NCBI RefSeq assembly: GCF_000347635.1
Contig: NC_020514.1
Span: 124,001-188,000 of the forward strand
Direction of reading: 5' to 3'
Length of the DNA stretch: 64,000 nucleotides
Origin: Paraglaciecola psychrophila 170
GTDB taxonomy: Bacteria; Pseudomonadota; Gammaproteobacteria; Enterobacterales; Alteromonadaceae
Positions 18,899 to 32,149 of the stretch are shown in pieces. The number at the start of each line of letters is the position of its first letter. The first letter of the stretch is position 1. The translations under genes were made by a program, and so were the position numbers. The notes beneath the pieces are model-generated. The model had not been told where the DNA came from. It saw only the letters and a program-made list of their open reading frames with translations, and made no database searches.

Positions 18899-18926
18899 AT
18901 TGTATTCACAATTTATATGATGTCAA
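18899..18926 (-). promoter_or_regulatory. sigma-70 promoter for tRNA-Thr
   Basis: TTGACA (18926-18921), a 16-base spacer and TACAAT (18904-18899) lie on the minus strand, about 85 bases before the tRNA. The GC-rich discriminator GGCGCTCG just after the -10 is typical of stringently controlled stable-RNA promoters. Confidence 0.75.
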
Positions 18927-18955
18927 TCAAATACCATAAAATTCTAATCAGATGC

Positions 18956-20095
18956 TTAAAGTTTCAGCAATCGGGCTGCTTCATCTTTAAGCATCGGGAA
19001 GTATTCTATTGGCACGTATTCGGCCAAAGCTAACATCGTGTTACCAAGCTCAGCATAATTGTCGGCACATAAATTAAAGTGTCCCATCTTGCGTTTTTTC
19101 CGTGGTGTTTTGCCATACCAATGTAAATGACAGCCTGGAATGCTAAGCATATCGCGGGCAAAATCTTTGCAACCTATGATATTGATCATTGCAGTGGGTG
19201 AGGTCACTTTAGTTGAACCTAAAGGTAATCCTCTTACAGCTCTTAGATGATTCTCAAACTGGCAGGTGTCTGAGCCTTGCATGGTCCAATGTCCTGAGTT
19301 ATGTACTCGTGGGGCAATTTCATTGACTAGCAATTGTTCGCCAATTTGGAAAAATTCTACCGCCAATACACCTACGTAATCTAAGGATTCTGCTAGTTTA
19401 TTAAAGATTTCTTGTGCTTGTTGACTGAGTGCTTCGTCAACTTTCGGGGCAGGTGCAATAGAGACATGTAATTGGCCTTGGTAGTGCAAGTTTTCGGCAA
19501 GTGGATAATAGGCAATATCACCTTTACTGCTGCGTACTGCAACCAGTGAAAGCTCTCGATCAAAGTTGAGCATTTTCTCAACTATTAAAGGCACTTTGTG
19601 CAAGTTCAATTTTGATAGTTTTAGCTTAAGTTCAGGTAAGTCGCTTTGGTTTTGTAAACGCCATTGACCGTATCCATCATAGCCATCTCTGCTTGCTTTG
19701 ATGATTAATTTTTCACCAAGCTTATCGACTGCCGCATCTAATTCTTCGACATCGGTGACGATTTCAAATGGGCAGTTGGCAATCTCCAGCTTTTCGAGTA
19801 ATTTTTTCTCTCTTACTCTATCAGCACCAGTTAGGATTGCCTCTACGCTAGGTTTGAGTTTGCCGCTACCATGGACTAACTCGAGCAGGTCCTCAGGGAT
19901 ACTTTCAAATTCTACCGTGATCGCATTGACTTCCTCAATCACCCTGTCCAGTGAGTTGTTGATAATATGCTTAGTAACAGGATCAACAATCTTATTATCC
20001 ACTACATCAACTGCCTGAACACTTATTCCAAGCGGATAGCCAGACAAAGCCATCATTCTAGCCAATTGGCCTGATCCAAGAACTAATATGCTCAT
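18956..20095 (-). CDS. purK: 5-(carboxyamino)imidazole ribonucleotide synthase
   Basis: The 379-residue ATP-grasp enzyme begins ILVLGSGQLARMMALSGYPLGI. It contains IIKASRDGYDGYGQWR, VEKMLNFDRELSLVAVR, AVEFFQIGEQLLVNEIAPRVHNSGHWT and the C-terminal HLHWYGKTPRKKRKMGHFN. It converts AIR, ATP and bicarbonate to N5-CAIR in purine synthesis. It follows purE by 24 bases in one operon; E. coli has the same order. Confidence 0.97.
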   Translation of the reverse strand: MSILVLGSGQLARMMALSGYPLGISVQAVDVVDNKIVDPVTKHIINNSLDRVIEEVNAITVEFESIPEDLLELVHGSGKLKPSVEAILTGADRVREKKLLEKLEIANCPFEIVTDVEELDAAVDKLGEKLIIKASRDGYDGYGQWRLQNQSDLPELKLKLSKLNLHKVPLIVEKMLNFDRELSLVAVRSSKGDIAYYPLAENLHYQGQLHVSIAPAPKVDEALSQQAQEIFNKLAESLDYVGVLAVEFFQIGEQLLVNEIAPRVHNSGHWTMQGSDTCQFENHLRAVRGLPLGSTKVTSPTAMINIIGCKDFARDMLSIPGCHLHWYGKTPRKKRKMGHFNLCADNYAELGNTMLALAEYVPIEYFPMLKDEAARLLKL

Positions 20096-20119
20096 TTATA
20101 CAGTCTCACGTTAATTTTA

Positions 20120-20614
20120 TCATAAAGAGGGAAGGACCAATTCGTCTTGTGCCAACACAGTAGCTGTTTGCTCGGCTCTAAAATTTATAATGGCTTGTTG
20201 TACCTCTGGATTTTGTAGGCCGACTACCTGCGCTGCTAACAATCCAGCATTGGCTGCACCGGCTTCACCAATTGCTAATGTGCCTACTGCAACGCCTTTG
20301 GGCATTTGCACGATGGAGAGTAAAGAGTCAATACCGTTCAATTGGCTTGAGCGCACAGGTACACCAAATACGGGTAAATGTGTATGTGCCGCGATCATAC
20401 CGGGTAAATGTGCTGCACCACCGGCTCCACCAATAATGACTTGATAACCTTTAGAAGCAGCTTGCTCGGCAAATTCTGAAAGAGAATTTGGGGTCCTGTG
20501 AGCAGAGATAACTTCGGCTGTATAACTTACGCCAAGTTTTTCTAACATGAGCGCTGCTTTTTGCATGGTGGGCCAATCAGACTTGGAACCCATTACTATT
20601 GCCACGTTTGGCAT
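20120..20614 (-). CDS. purE: N5-carboxyaminoimidazole ribonucleotide mutase
   Basis: The product is 164 residues from the ATG at 20614 (AGAGA 5 bases upstream). A longer frame from 20680 adds 22 residues unlike any PurE. Motifs: [47 protein letters not shown] and [29 protein letters not shown] are split over the class I fold. It converts N5-CAIR to CAIR and is paired with purK. Confidence 0.96.
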   Translation of the reverse strand: MPNVAIVMGSKSDWPTMQKAALMLEKLGVSYTAEVISAHRTPNSLSEFAEQAASKGYQVIIGGAGGAAHLPGMIAAHTHLPVFGVPVRSSQLNGIDSLLSIVQMPKGVAVGTLAIGEAGAANAGLLAAQVVGLQNPEVQQAIINFRAEQTATVLAQDELVLPSL

Positions 20615-20814
20615 AACTTTCTCTCTTAAATCACATTTTATGATATGAGGGGAAACAATCCCTCCAAAATTTTTGGACACATATTATAGCTCATCGCAAT
20701 CAGCATAGAAACCACCCCAATCAGCGGTGTCATTCATACGTATTTTAATGCATTTTCATGTAATCCAAGGTTAAGTCTGTGAGTAATTTCACGCCTGTTT
20801 TCATACCTGAATCG

Positions 20815-22038
20815 TCAACATAAAAACTCTGGGGTGTGATGAGCTGGGGCTTGGTCTGCTGGCACATCCAAGGGTTTACCACCAATCCACATATATAATC
20901 CCGGTATTTTTTCTTGAAAAAACGAAAAATCTTCAGCGCCAGTTACAGGTTTACTGTAAATAACATTGTCGGCACCAGCACTTCTTATCAGTGTGGGCAC
21001 CATTTTTTCAGTTAGTGCAGGATCGTTATAGGTGATGGGGTAGGAGTAATCCAAAGGCAACGTTACTTCGACTTCGGCGCGCATGCTGTCAGCAATACCT
21101 TTAACCTTTCTAGGTAGCGCTTCGTACATATGGTCACGTGCCGCTTTGTTCAATGTACGAATGGTGCCCACTAATTCAACCTCACTAGGGATAATGTTAG
21201 AGCGGTTGCCGCCATGAATAGAGCCTATGGTGACGACCGCTGCTTCATCAATGAGTTTAATTTCTCGGCTGACTATGGTTTGCAAGCTCATAATGATTTG
21301 TGCAGCTGTAGTGATAGGGTCCACACTCAACCAAGGGTAAGCCCCATGTGCTTGTTTGCCTTTTATGACTATTTTAAACGGGTCAACTGCAGCCATAGTG
21401 CCGCCTTCTTTATAACGTATTTTGCCTACGTCGGTATCAGAACTAATATGCAGTCCAAAAATCACATCTACTGCGGGATTCTTGAGCACTCCCTCTGCAA
21501 TCATCAGTTCAGCACCCCCTTTTTCACCTCTAGGTGCACCTTCTTCTGCGGGTTGAAATATAAATTTCACTTTACCCTTTAGCTGATTCTTTATTTTAAC
21601 TAATATCTCCGCGGCACCCATTAACATGGCAACATGAGTATCGTGGCCACAGGCGTGCATGACTGGTACATCATTACCTTCAAGTTCACCACGCTGGGTC
21701 GACTTCCAAGGTAAATCATTTTGCTCAAGTACAGGAAGTCCATCTATATCCGCACGTAGTGCAATCACTGGCCCTGGTTTGCCACTATCAAGTACCGCTA
21801 CCACTCCTGTTATAGCGACACCAGTCTGTACTTCTAATCCAAGGCTCTTAAGGTGTTTAGTAATATATTTTGCCGTTTCAAACTCACGGTTAGATAATTC
21901 TGGATGTTGGTGTAGATGATGACGCCATTTAATAACCTTTGCTTCAATATCATTAACCATTTCTTCAATGTTAGAAGCCGCAGTTATTTTGGGTGTGAAA
22001 ATTAATAGTAGAAATAAGACGGGTATAAGCTGTTTCAT
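20815..22038 (-). CDS. exported M20-family amidohydrolase, C-terminus frameshifted
   Basis: The 407-residue frame has a signal peptide (MKQLIPVLFLLLIFTPKITA) and an M20D hydrolase: WRHHLHQHPELSNREFETA, ALRADIDGLPV, MHACGHDTHVAMLMGAA, FIFQPAEEGAPRGEKGGA, then KGKQAHGAYPWLSVDPI and TGAEDFSFF. Metal-binding Cys/His/Glu residues are present. The end reads HHTPEFLC and stops. Dropping one T from the TTTTT run near 20819-20825 restores EFYVDDSGMKTGVKLL... to a TAA at 20745, the normal C-terminus. So one extra T removes about 25 residues. It probably hydrolyses N-acyl amino acids or peptides in the periplasm. The damage may be real or a sequencing slip. Confidence 0.87.
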   Translation of the reverse strand: MKQLIPVLFLLLIFTPKITAASNIEEMVNDIEAKVIKWRHHLHQHPELSNREFETAKYITKHLKSLGLEVQTGVAITGVVAVLDSGKPGPVIALRADIDGLPVLEQNDLPWKSTQRGELEGNDVPVMHACGHDTHVAMLMGAAEILVKIKNQLKGKVKFIFQPAEEGAPRGEKGGAELMIAEGVLKNPAVDVIFGLHISSDTDVGKIRYKEGGTMAAVDPFKIVIKGKQAHGAYPWLSVDPITTAAQIIMSLQTIVSREIKLIDEAAVVTIGSIHGGNRSNIIPSEVELVGTIRTLNKAARDHMYEALPRKVKGIADSMRAEVEVTLPLDYSYPITYNDPALTEKMVPTLIRSAGADNVIYSKPVTGAEDFSFFQEKIPGLYMWIGGKPLDVPADQAPAHHTPEFLC

Positions 22039-22133
22039 TAATGATCGACTTTAAGTGGGTGGCTATCTAATATGTTGAAAGCGCATCAGCTTGTCAAATG
22101 TTAAGCAAAGTTAGGTGTGGAGATTTGAACCGT

Positions 22134-22164
22134 AAAAAATCCGCTTGCAGTTTCCTGAGGCGGA
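22134..22164 (-). terminator. Rho-independent terminator after rho
   Basis: On the minus strand TCCGC ... GCGGA form a short stem around a 15-base loop, followed by TTTTTT, starting about 35 bases past the rho stop. Confidence 0.65.
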
Positions 22165-22198
22165 CTTTATTACTTTATAAGAGGCTTTTACAAAAAGC

Positions 22199-23464
22199 TT
22201 AGCTTCTTTGTTTACGCATTGCAGTGAAGAATTCGTTGTTAGTTTTCGTCATAGACAACTTACCAATAAGAAATTCCATGGCATCTATCTCAGACATTTC
22301 ATGTACTATTTTGCGTAATATCCACATCTTTTGTAATTCGTCTGGTGTGGTTAATAACTCTTCTCGACGAGTACCTGAACGATTGTAGTCGATAGCTGGA
22401 AATACACGTTTCTCAGCAATTTTACGGTTCAGGTGCAATTCCATATTACCCGTACCTTTAAATTCTTCGTAGATAACTTCATCCATCTTAGAACCAGTAT
22501 CAATCAATGCTGTGGCAATGATTGTTAAGCTGCCGCCTTCTTCGATGTTACGCGCAGCACCAAAGAAACGTTTAGGTTTGTGCAATGCGTTGGCATCCAC
22601 ACCACCGGTTAATACTTTGCCTGATGAAGGTATAACTGTGTTGTAAGCTCGCGCTAAACGTGTGATTGAGTCTAGCAAAATGACCACGTCTTTTTTGTGT
22701 TCGACTAAACGTTTGGCTTTTTCGATTACCATTTCAGCCACTTGTACGTGGCGACTCGCTGGTTCGTCAAAAGTAGATGCAATAACTTCACCCCGAACTA
22801 AGCGCTGCATTTCAGTCACTTCTTCTGGTCGTTCATCAATTAATAATACCATCAACAAACATTCTGGATGGTTAGCGGCAATAGATTGGGCGATGTTTTG
22901 TAGCAGTAATGTTTTACCTGCTTTAGGTGGTGCGACTATCAAACCACGTTGGCCGCGGCCAATTGGAGCTGCTAGGTCTAAAACCCGTGCAGTGATATCT
23001 TCGCTACTACCATTGCCACGTTCCATGATTAAGCGTTCGTTAGCGTGAAGTGGTGTTAAATTTTCGAATAATATTTTATTACGTGCATTTTCAGGGCGAT
23101 CATAATTGACTTCACTTATTTTCAATAATGCGAAGTAACGCTCGGTGTCTTTTGGTGGGCGTATTTTGCCTGAAATCGTATCGCCAGTTCGCAAGTTGAA
23201 GCGTCTGATTTGACTAGGCGAGACATAAATGTCGTCTGGGCCTGCCAAGTATGAAGAGTCGTTGGAACGCAAAAATCCAAAACCATCTTGAAGAATTTCT
23301 AGTACGCCATCACCAAAAATGTCTTCACCGCTTTTAGCGTGAGATTTTAGGATAGAAAAAATAATGTCTTGTTTGCGAGCGCGAGCCATGTTTTCTAGCT
23401 TCATTTCTTCGGCTAGGCTAACCAGTTCACTGATCGGTTTATTCTTGAGTTCGGTAAGATTCAT
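22199..23464 (-). CDS. rho: transcription termination factor Rho
   Basis: The 421-residue product (E. coli 419) begins [20 protein letters not shown]. It has the RNA-binding cold-shock fold DGFGFLRS, the Walker [20 protein letters not shown], Walker [17 protein letters not shown], the Q-loop [25 protein letters not shown] and R-loop [11 protein letters not shown]. It is a hexameric RNA-dependent ATPase that ends transcripts. It has a long upstream leader (23465-23810), as in E. coli, where rho is autoregulated, and trxA upstream. Confidence 0.98.
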   Translation of the reverse strand: MNLTELKNKPISELVSLAEEMKLENMARARKQDIIFSILKSHAKSGEDIFGDGVLEILQDGFGFLRSNDSSYLAGPDDIYVSPSQIRRFNLRTGDTISGKIRPPKDTERYFALLKISEVNYDRPENARNKILFENLTPLHANERLIMERGNGSSEDITARVLDLAAPIGRGQRGLIVAPPKAGKTLLLQNIAQSIAANHPECLLMVLLIDERPEEVTEMQRLVRGEVIASTFDEPASRHVQVAEMVIEKAKRLVEHKKDVVILLDSITRLARAYNTVIPSSGKVLTGGVDANALHKPKRFFGAARNIEEGGSLTIIATALIDTGSKMDEVIYEEFKGTGNMELHLNRKIAEKRVFPAIDYNRSGTRREELLTTPDELQKMWILRKIVHEMSEIDAMEFLIGKLSMTKTNNEFFTAMRKQRS

Positions 23465-23596
23465 AATTGGTAGGTCTTTATGCTAGAAGCTTCTCTTAAA
23501 AGCCAGTTTGATTGATTCAAAGGTTTTACTTATGTATATCTCTGATTTGAGCGAAGTGTGGGTGTGTTCAGGTATGAACAAGATAAAAGTTAGCAC

Positions 23597-23650
23597 CTAA
23601 TAATTCCCGCGTCCAGTGAATTGTCTGTTTGTCAGCCAATTTAACATCAT
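23597..23650 (-). CDS. possible 17-residue leader peptide upstream of rho
   Basis: Minus strand, ATG ATG at 23650-23645, reads MMLNWLTNRQFTGRGNY then TAG. A good ribosome binding site (CGGGGA) lies about 7 bases upstream. It sits in the position of E. coli rhoL but differs in sequence. It is too short to be sure. Confidence 0.3.
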   Translation of the reverse strand: MMLNWLTNRQFTGRGNY

Positions 23651-23756
23651 TCTACATCCCCGCTATTAAAATAAGGGCCATCCATTAAAACGCAAAGTAA
23701 CAATTTGTTTGCAGTAGTAACAGGCTCTACGGGCATGGTGGGGACTAGTCATTCAC

Positions 23757-23782
23757 AAAAAAGCTCAGCCAAAGCTGAGCTT
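23757..23782 (-). terminator. Rho-independent terminator after trxA
   Basis: On the minus strand AAGCTCAGC, loop TTTG and GCTGAGCTT form a 9-bp perfect stem running into TTTTT, 29 bases past trxA. Confidence 0.9.
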
Positions 23783-23810
23783 ATATATTTATATTTTGTA
23801 GTAACAAATA

Positions 23811-24137
23811 TTAAATGTTTTCGTTCAAAAACTCTAAAAGTTGAGCTTTTGACAATGCACCCACTTTAGTGGCCGCTACATTACCACCTTTAAATAAGAG
23901 TAATGTAGGTATACCTCTTATGCCATACTTAGGCGGAGTTTCGTTATTTTCATCGACATTCAGCTTACCAACTGTTACTTTGCCGTCGAATTCGTCAGCC
24001 ACTTCATGCAGTATTGGTGCGATCATTTTACATGGACCACACCATTCTGCCCAAAAATCAACTAACACAGGACCAGCTGCATTGATAACATCTGCCTCGA
24101 AACTATCATCTGATAACTGGATAATTTTGTCGCTCAT
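23811..24137 (-). CDS. trxA: thioredoxin 1
   Basis: The 108-residue product (E. coli 109) has [18 protein letters not shown] with the redox CGPC pair, [28 protein letters not shown] with the cis-Pro, and a classical C-terminal helix. It is the cytoplasmic dithiol reductant that also feeds DsbD, which is at 8803 in this window. It is divergent from rhlB and upstream of rho, the same trxA-rho and rhlB-gppA arrangement as in E. coli. Confidence 0.98.
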   Translation of the reverse strand: MSDKIIQLSDDSFEADVINAAGPVLVDFWAEWCGPCKMIAPILHEVADEFDGKVTVGKLNVDENNETPPKYGIRGIPTLLLFKGGNVAATKVGALSKAQLLEFLNENI

Positions 24138-24238
24138 ACTTTTCTCCGTAATTTTCTCTCTCGCTGAGATGACTCAACGCAGTTGTGATTGTTATATAGA
24201 AACTAGTTTTTAATGCAAGCAATGATAAGCTATAAGCT

Positions 24239-25501
24239 ATGCCAACTACACATTTAACCGATACAAAATTTTCAGATTTACCCATTCATCAGCAAGTTGT
24301 AGATGCGCTGTCTGAGGCTAATTTCAACCTTTGCACACCTATTCAGGCATTGAGTTTACCGCCCTTGCTTGAAGGCAATGATCTTGCCGGTCAAGCGCAA
24401 ACAGGAACAGGTAAAACCATTGCATTTTTGGTTGCCACTTTCCATTATTTGTTGACTAACCCCCAAGACTCAAAACGTCAACCTAGGGCAATCATTATGG
24501 CGCCCACCCGTGAATTAGCTGTGCAAATCTTTAATGATGCAGAATTACTTAGCCAACACACAGGTTTGACCCTTGGTTTAATTTATGGGGGCGAAGGTTA
24601 CCAAAGTCAACGGGAGAAACTGCAAGGTGGTGTAGATATTATAATCGGCACCACGGGTCGTATTATCGATTACTACAAACAAAATATCTTTTCATTAGCC
24701 GCAATTCAAGTTGCGGTATTAGACGAAGCCGACCGTATGTTTGACCTTGGTTTTATCAAAGATATTCGTTATTTATTTAATAGAATGCCCAAGCCGACTG
24801 AGCGTTTGAGTATGCTTTTTTCTGCTACCTTGTCTTACCGTGTTCAAGAGTTGGCATACGATCACATGGATAATCCAACCCATGTTCAGATTGAGCCAGA
24901 AAGAAAAACCGCTGAACGCGTAAAAGAAGAGCTATTTTATCCGTCAGACGAGGACAAACCTTATCTCTTACTGACTTTGATGGAAGAAGAATGGCCAGAC
25001 AAAGCTATTGTGTTTGCCAACACCAAACACGGCTGTGAAAGAATAGCTGATTGGTTAGAAGCGGACAAACATCGAGTCGGTTTGTTAAGTGGTGATGTGC
25101 CTCAGAATAAACGCTTAAAAATACTTGAAAACTTTACTAGCGGTGTGCTTGATGTTTTAGTCGCTACGGACGTAGCAGCACGTGGTCTACACATTCCTAT
25201 GGTAAGTCATGTTTTTAATTACGATTTACCTGATGATGCAGAAGATTATGTACACCGTATAGGTAGAACAGGTCGTGCTGGTGAAAGTGGAAGTTCTATC
25301 AGTTTTGCTTGTGAAAAATACGCACTGAATTTACCGGCGATTGAAGAATATGTACAACACTCAATCCCAGTGACCGATTACAACCCAAACGATTTAATGC
25401 GTGACGTCACCCCACCCAAACCGCGTTTTAAAAAACGCATGCAAAGTGGTAAAAGTCACCAAAAACGTCCTTCAGGCCCACGCCCTAATCGAAATAGATG
25501 A
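24239..25501 (+). CDS. rhlB: ATP-dependent RNA helicase RhlB
   Basis: The 420-residue DEAD-box helicase (E. coli 421) has the Q motif [16 protein letters not shown], motif [11 protein letters not shown], Ia APTRELAVQ, motif [15 protein letters not shown], motif III FSATLS, and motif [14 protein letters not shown]. The basic C-terminal tail ([17 protein letters not shown]) helps bind RNA and RNase E. It is a degradosome component that unwinds mRNA. Its stop overlaps the gppA start (ATGA). Confidence 0.97.
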   Translation: MPTTHLTDTKFSDLPIHQQVVDALSEANFNLCTPIQALSLPPLLEGNDLAGQAQTGTGKTIAFLVATFHYLLTNPQDSKRQPRAIIMAPTRELAVQIFNDAELLSQHTGLTLGLIYGGEGYQSQREKLQGGVDIIIGTTGRIIDYYKQNIFSLAAIQVAVLDEADRMFDLGFIKDIRYLFNRMPKPTERLSMLFSATLSYRVQELAYDHMDNPTHVQIEPERKTAERVKEELFYPSDEDKPYLLLTLMEEEWPDKAIVFANTKHGCERIADWLEADKHRVGLLSGDVPQNKRLKILENFTSGVLDVLVATDVAARGLHIPMVSHVFNYDLPDDAEDYVHRIGRTGRAGESGSSISFACEKYALNLPAIEEYVQHSIPVTDYNPNDLMRDVTPPKPRFKKRMQSGKSHQKRPSGPRPNRNR

Positions 25502-27015
25502 ATAATAACACCGAAGTCAGTGCCCCTTTCGCTCAGCCCGAGCAACTGTATGCAGCTGTAGACTTAGGCTCCAACAGCTTTCATATGGTCATTGTGCGGG
25601 TTGTGGCGGGTAGTGTACATATCATTGGCAAGGTGAAGCAGAAAGTGCGCCTTGCCGCCGGGTTAGATGAAAACATGGTGCTCGACCAACTTAGCCTCGA
25701 AAGAGGTTGGAAGTGCCTTGAAACCTTTGCCGAACGTTTACAAGATATCCCCCTTTCAAACATCAAAATTGTTGGCACTGCAACTCTTCGCTTGGCTGCC
25801 AACGCTGATGTATTCATAAAAAAAGCTGAAACAATTCTCAAGCATAAATTAAATGTCATTGATGGTGAGGAAGAAGCCAGGCAAATTTATTTGGGTGTGG
25901 CTTATACTTCAGCTAATCAAGGTAATTCTTTGGTGATTGATATTGGCGGCGCAAGCACAGAAGTGATTGTCGGCAATGATATGACTCCGATTCATCTAGT
26001 CAGCATGAACATGGGGTGTGTTACTTTCAAGGAGCGATTTTTCGCTGATGGCAACATATCTGAAGGTAATTTTGAGGATGCCATCAAACAGGCTAAGTTT
26101 TTGTTAGAGCCTGTGGCAAATGATTTTATCAATTTTGACTGGCAGCAATGTCTAGGTGCATCCGGAACGCCCCAAGCTATTACAGAAATTTTGGTGACGC
26201 AAGGCATCAGTGACTCTATCCGCATAGATTACTTGCATAACCTAAAGCAGCAATGCATTGATTGTGTAACTATAGACTTGTTACAAATAGACGGTTTAAC
26301 AGAGTCTAGGCGAGCAATTTTTCCTAGTGGCTTAGCCATATTGATTGCCCTTTTTGAACAATTAAATATTCAAGAAATGCAGATATCAGGTGGCGCTCTT
26401 CGCGAAGGTCTTATTTACGGCATGTTAGATAATATGCAGCAAATTGATCGTCGGTTGCAAACACTTGAGCAATGTATTGAACGTTTTCATATAGACCCTG
26501 AACACGCTTATCGCGTGAAAGGTATTGCGCTCAGTCTGTTTAAACAAGTGCAAAATAAAATGGTGTTAGGTAAGGTAGATTGTGAGGCGATGTTGATGGC
26601 ATCTGCTATGTTGCATGAGACTGGTTTGCATATTGAATACAAATTACATCATCAACATGGCGCATACATACTTAGCCATTTACCCTTGGTGGGTTACACT
26701 CAACAGCAATGTGCTGGTATCAAAACATTAGTGCAAAGTCATAGGCAGGAAATAAAGCTCGATTTGTTTGACTCCTTCCATCCAGAGGTACGCAAAGCAC
26801 TTTTGGTTTTAGTCAGAGTATTACGCTTATCCTGCTTACTCTCTATTCGCCGAAAAGACAACTTGCTGGCAGATTTTACGTTAATCACAGAAGGTGAGAA
26901 GTGGACACTCACTTTCCCTGAAGGTTGGCTAAAATCTCATCCATTAATAGATGCAGAGCTAGCTAACGAAAAATGGCAACAGCATAAAGTAGGCTGGACG
27001 TTACAGTGCTTTTAA
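25498..27015 (+). CDS. gppA: guanosine-5'-triphosphate,3'-diphosphate pyrophosphatase GppA
   Basis: The 505-residue Ppx/GppA phosphatase begins [18 protein letters not shown], has [15 protein letters not shown] and GASGTPQAI, and an HD-like C-terminal domain ([21 protein letters not shown]). It converts pppGpp to ppGpp and can cut polyphosphate. It overlaps rhlB by 4 bases. The Ppx paralogue is not in the window; the choice of gppA over ppx rests on the linked rhlB. Confidence 0.92.
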   Translation: MNNNTEVSAPFAQPEQLYAAVDLGSNSFHMVIVRVVAGSVHIIGKVKQKVRLAAGLDENMVLDQLSLERGWKCLETFAERLQDIPLSNIKIVGTATLRLAANADVFIKKAETILKHKLNVIDGEEEARQIYLGVAYTSANQGNSLVIDIGGASTEVIVGNDMTPIHLVSMNMGCVTFKERFFADGNISEGNFEDAIKQAKFLLEPVANDFINFDWQQCLGASGTPQAITEILVTQGISDSIRIDYLHNLKQQCIDCVTIDLLQIDGLTESRRAIFPSGLAILIALFEQLNIQEMQISGGALREGLIYGMLDNMQQIDRRLQTLEQCIERFHIDPEHAYRVKGIALSLFKQVQNKMVLGKVDCEAMLMASAMLHETGLHIEYKLHHQHGAYILSHLPLVGYTQQQCAGIKTLVQSHRQEIKLDLFDSFHPEVRKALLVLVRVLRLSCLLSIRRKDNLLADFTLITEGEKWTLTFPEGWLKSHPLIDAELANEKWQQHKVGWTLQCF

Positions 27016-27092
27016 AGCTTCACCTGATTGATTTTGAGTGACTAAAATATATACATCAATTAAGTCGTTATGTTCTCATTCTGATGCTTCAT

Positions 27093-29984
<2,892 letters not shown>

Positions 29985-29995
<11 letters not shown>

Positions 29996-30797
29996 GTATG
30001 GTAGTTATGCTAGAAATATTAAATAATGCCTGGGTATTAGTTTGGCTCGCAAGTTGTAATGATTGCATATCAGTTGCCATTAAACGGGCTACTTCCTCAG
30101 CTACGAAAGGCAGGTAGGCGGGTTCGTTGTTGCCATTGTCTACCTTGCGGTTGTTAGCTAGCCCTTTAGGACGTAAATAAGGGGCATCGGTTTCCAATAA
30201 AACACGATTTAATGGAAGTGATTTAACCGCTTCCCGTAATGCTTGCCCACGTTTAAGGTCACATACCCAGCCGGTTATACCAATATACAAGTCTAAATCT
30301 AGGTAACGATTCATCTGTGCGCTATCGCCAGTGAAACAATGCACGACTCCACCTTTTAATGCATTGCGGTATTTAGTCAGCAATTTAATCTGCACTTCAA
30401 ATGCGTCACGCTCATGCAAAAAAACTGGCAATCCTAAGTCACAAGCTAGTTTAAGTTGTTGTTCAAATGCAAAAGTTTGTTGTTCAGGTGTCGAAAAATT
30501 TCGGTTGAAATCTAAGCCACATTCGCCAATAGCGACTACACATTCAGACTCAGCTAAGGCTTTAAGTTCACTGATTGTTTGAACATTAAATTGGCTGGCG
30601 TCGTGGGGATGAACCCCAGCAGTAGTCGATAAGTGGTTGGGGTAATGTTGGGCTAACTGAATGGCTTGTTGGCTTTTGGCTATATTGGTGCCTGTAATAA
30701 TGATATGGCTAACATCAGCGGCTAATGCTCTTTCAAACACGGGCTCAAAAAGAAGTCGTTTGTCAGTAAAGTTGACACCAATATCACACCAGGACAT
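29985..30797 (-). CDS. tatD: TatD-family metal-dependent deoxyribonuclease
   Basis: The 270-residue TIM-barrel hydrolase has DIGVNFTDKR, TTAGVHPHDASQ, VAIGECGLDFNRNFS, VFLHERDAFE, GGVVHCFTG and LETDAPYLRPKGL. This is the full set of metal-binding His/Glu/Asp residues. E. coli TatD is a 3'-5' exonuclease involved in DNA repair and not needed for Tat export. It is co-directional with tatABC as in enterics. Confidence 0.94.
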
Positions 30798-30801
30798 TAA
30801 C

Positions 30802-31404
30802 CTATTTTACTCGCTTGGCACGAATTCGTTGGTTGGAATTCTCTTTGCCAATAAAAAAAGAACCCAATGCTCCACGCTCGATAATAACCATTTCATCTGC
30901 ACTTAGTCTGAAACGAATACTATCTGTTTGACGCCATACTTGTGCATTTTCAAAGGTAATGATCAGTTCGCCGTAAGGTGCTTTTTGTATTTTGATTACT
31001 TTTGCTTTGAGCTGTTTGATTATACCTTCTGGGCGCTTTACATCTTCCTTCCCAAATGATGCTTGCTGCTGTTTGACAGAGTTAGCAATAACACCTGCTG
31101 GTCGTGGCTCAACAAAGGCAGGTGTATTTGGACGTTCTGACACTGCTAATACTTTATCGGGCTGAACTTTTGGTGCTACTTGGACCGTGCTGTCGACTCT
31201 TTCTAAGATGCTGTCTTTTAGCGAAACCTGGGGTTGCTTAGGTGGTTTACTTTTAGTGTCATTGGCCAATTTGTCGTAACAGACCAAACGTTGCAAACTA
31301 TCGGTATTTTTTGCGCACATTGCTAATTCATCTAACAGTGAATTGGCGATGCTAATTGGGCTCACAAAAATGGCTAATAATGCACATTTACTTAGATAGT
31401 TCAT
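30802..31404 (-). CDS. exported protein of unknown function between tatC and tatD
   Basis: The 200-residue product has a signal peptide (MNYLSKCALLAIFVSPISIA) and the motif ELAMCAKNTDSLQRLVCYDKLA. This two-cysteine pattern is seen in several small periplasmic proteins. A Pro/Lys-rich middle follows, and a C-terminal strand-rich domain (IKIQKAPYGELIITFENAQVWRQ). It overlaps tatC by 4 bases (ATGA), so it is in the tat operon. No named family recognised; function unknown. Confidence 0.8.
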   Translation of the reverse strand: MNYLSKCALLAIFVSPISIANSLLDELAMCAKNTDSLQRLVCYDKLANDTKSKPPKQPQVSLKDSILERVDSTVQVAPKVQPDKVLAVSERPNTPAFVEPRPAGVIANSVKQQQASFGKEDVKRPEGIIKQLKAKVIKIQKAPYGELIITFENAQVWRQTDSIRFRLSADEMVIIERGALGSFFIGKENSNQRIRAKRVK

Positions 31405-32144
31405 AATTCATCCTGTGGTTCTTGTTCTTCTTTTTTCCGAGTGTAAATACCGCCAATTACAATACCAAACTCATATAAAATCCACATCGGTATGGCAAGG
31501 AGCGTTTGCGATATAATGTCGGGTGGTGTCAGCAGCATGCCAACTACAAACACGCCAACGATCACATAAGGGCGTTTTGCTCTTAACTTATCCGGTGTGG
31601 TTACGCCTGTCCAACACATTAACACTACTGCCACAGGTATTTCAAAAGCCAGCCCAAAAGCAAAGAAAATTTTAAGCACAAAGTTCAAGTAACTGCTGAT
31701 ATCAGTGTTTATCACCACGCCTTCAGGCGCCACGCTAGTGAAAAACGAAAATGCTAAAGGAAAGACTACGTAGTAGGCAAAAGCCATGCCTAAATAAAAC
31801 AATAATGTACTCGAGAATAATAGTGGCGCCACTAAACGTTTCTCGTTCCTATATAAACCAGGCGCCACAAATCCCCAAATTTGGAAAAGCACCACTGGAA
31901 TAGCAATAAAAAATGACAATACCATCGTCAGTTTAAAAGGGGCAAAGAAAGGGGAGGCCACATCGGTGGCAATCATTTGTGCGTTTTCTGGCAACGTGTC
32001 TAACAATGGCGTGGCTAACCAGTGGTATAAGTCTTGTGCAAAATAAACCAAGCATAGAAAGACTACAAACACACTGACAACTGCTTTTAATACACGGCCT
32101 CTGAGCTCAATTAAATGAGCAATTAAGCTATTCGGTTCAGCCAT
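31401..32144 (-). CDS. tatC: Sec-independent protein translocase TatC
   Basis: The 247-residue protein has six membrane spans. Conserved parts: LIAHLIELRGRVLKA, the DVASPFFAPFKL loop, FALAYYVVFPLAFSFF-like spans and LRAKRPYVIVGVFVVGMLLTPPDIISQ. The cytoplasmic Glu and Arg for twin-arginine binding are in the N-terminal region. It recognises the twin-arginine signal together with TatB. Gene order tatA-tatB-tatC is conserved. Confidence 0.97.
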   Translation of the reverse strand: MAEPNSLIAHLIELRGRVLKAVVSVFVVFLCLVYFAQDLYHWLATPLLDTLPENAQMIATDVASPFFAPFKLTMVLSFFIAIPVVLFQIWGFVAPGLYRNEKRLVAPLLFSSTLLFYLGMAFAYYVVFPLAFSFFTSVAPEGVVINTDISSYLNFVLKIFFAFGLAFEIPVAVVLMCWTGVTTPDKLRAKRPYVIVGVFVVGMLLTPPDIISQTLLAIPMWILYEFGIVIGGIYTRKKEEQEPQDEL

Positions 32145-32149
32145 GTTAA

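Larger units (their letters stand above)
23465..23810 (-). promoter_or_regulatory. 346-bp rho leader / intergenic region
   Basis: This stretch lies between trxA and rho, both on the minus strand, and holds the trxA terminator at its upstream end. Rho leaders in enterics carry autoregulatory attenuation. Here I see a possible 17-codon leader peptide (23597-23650) but did not prove any rut site. Confidence 0.5.
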
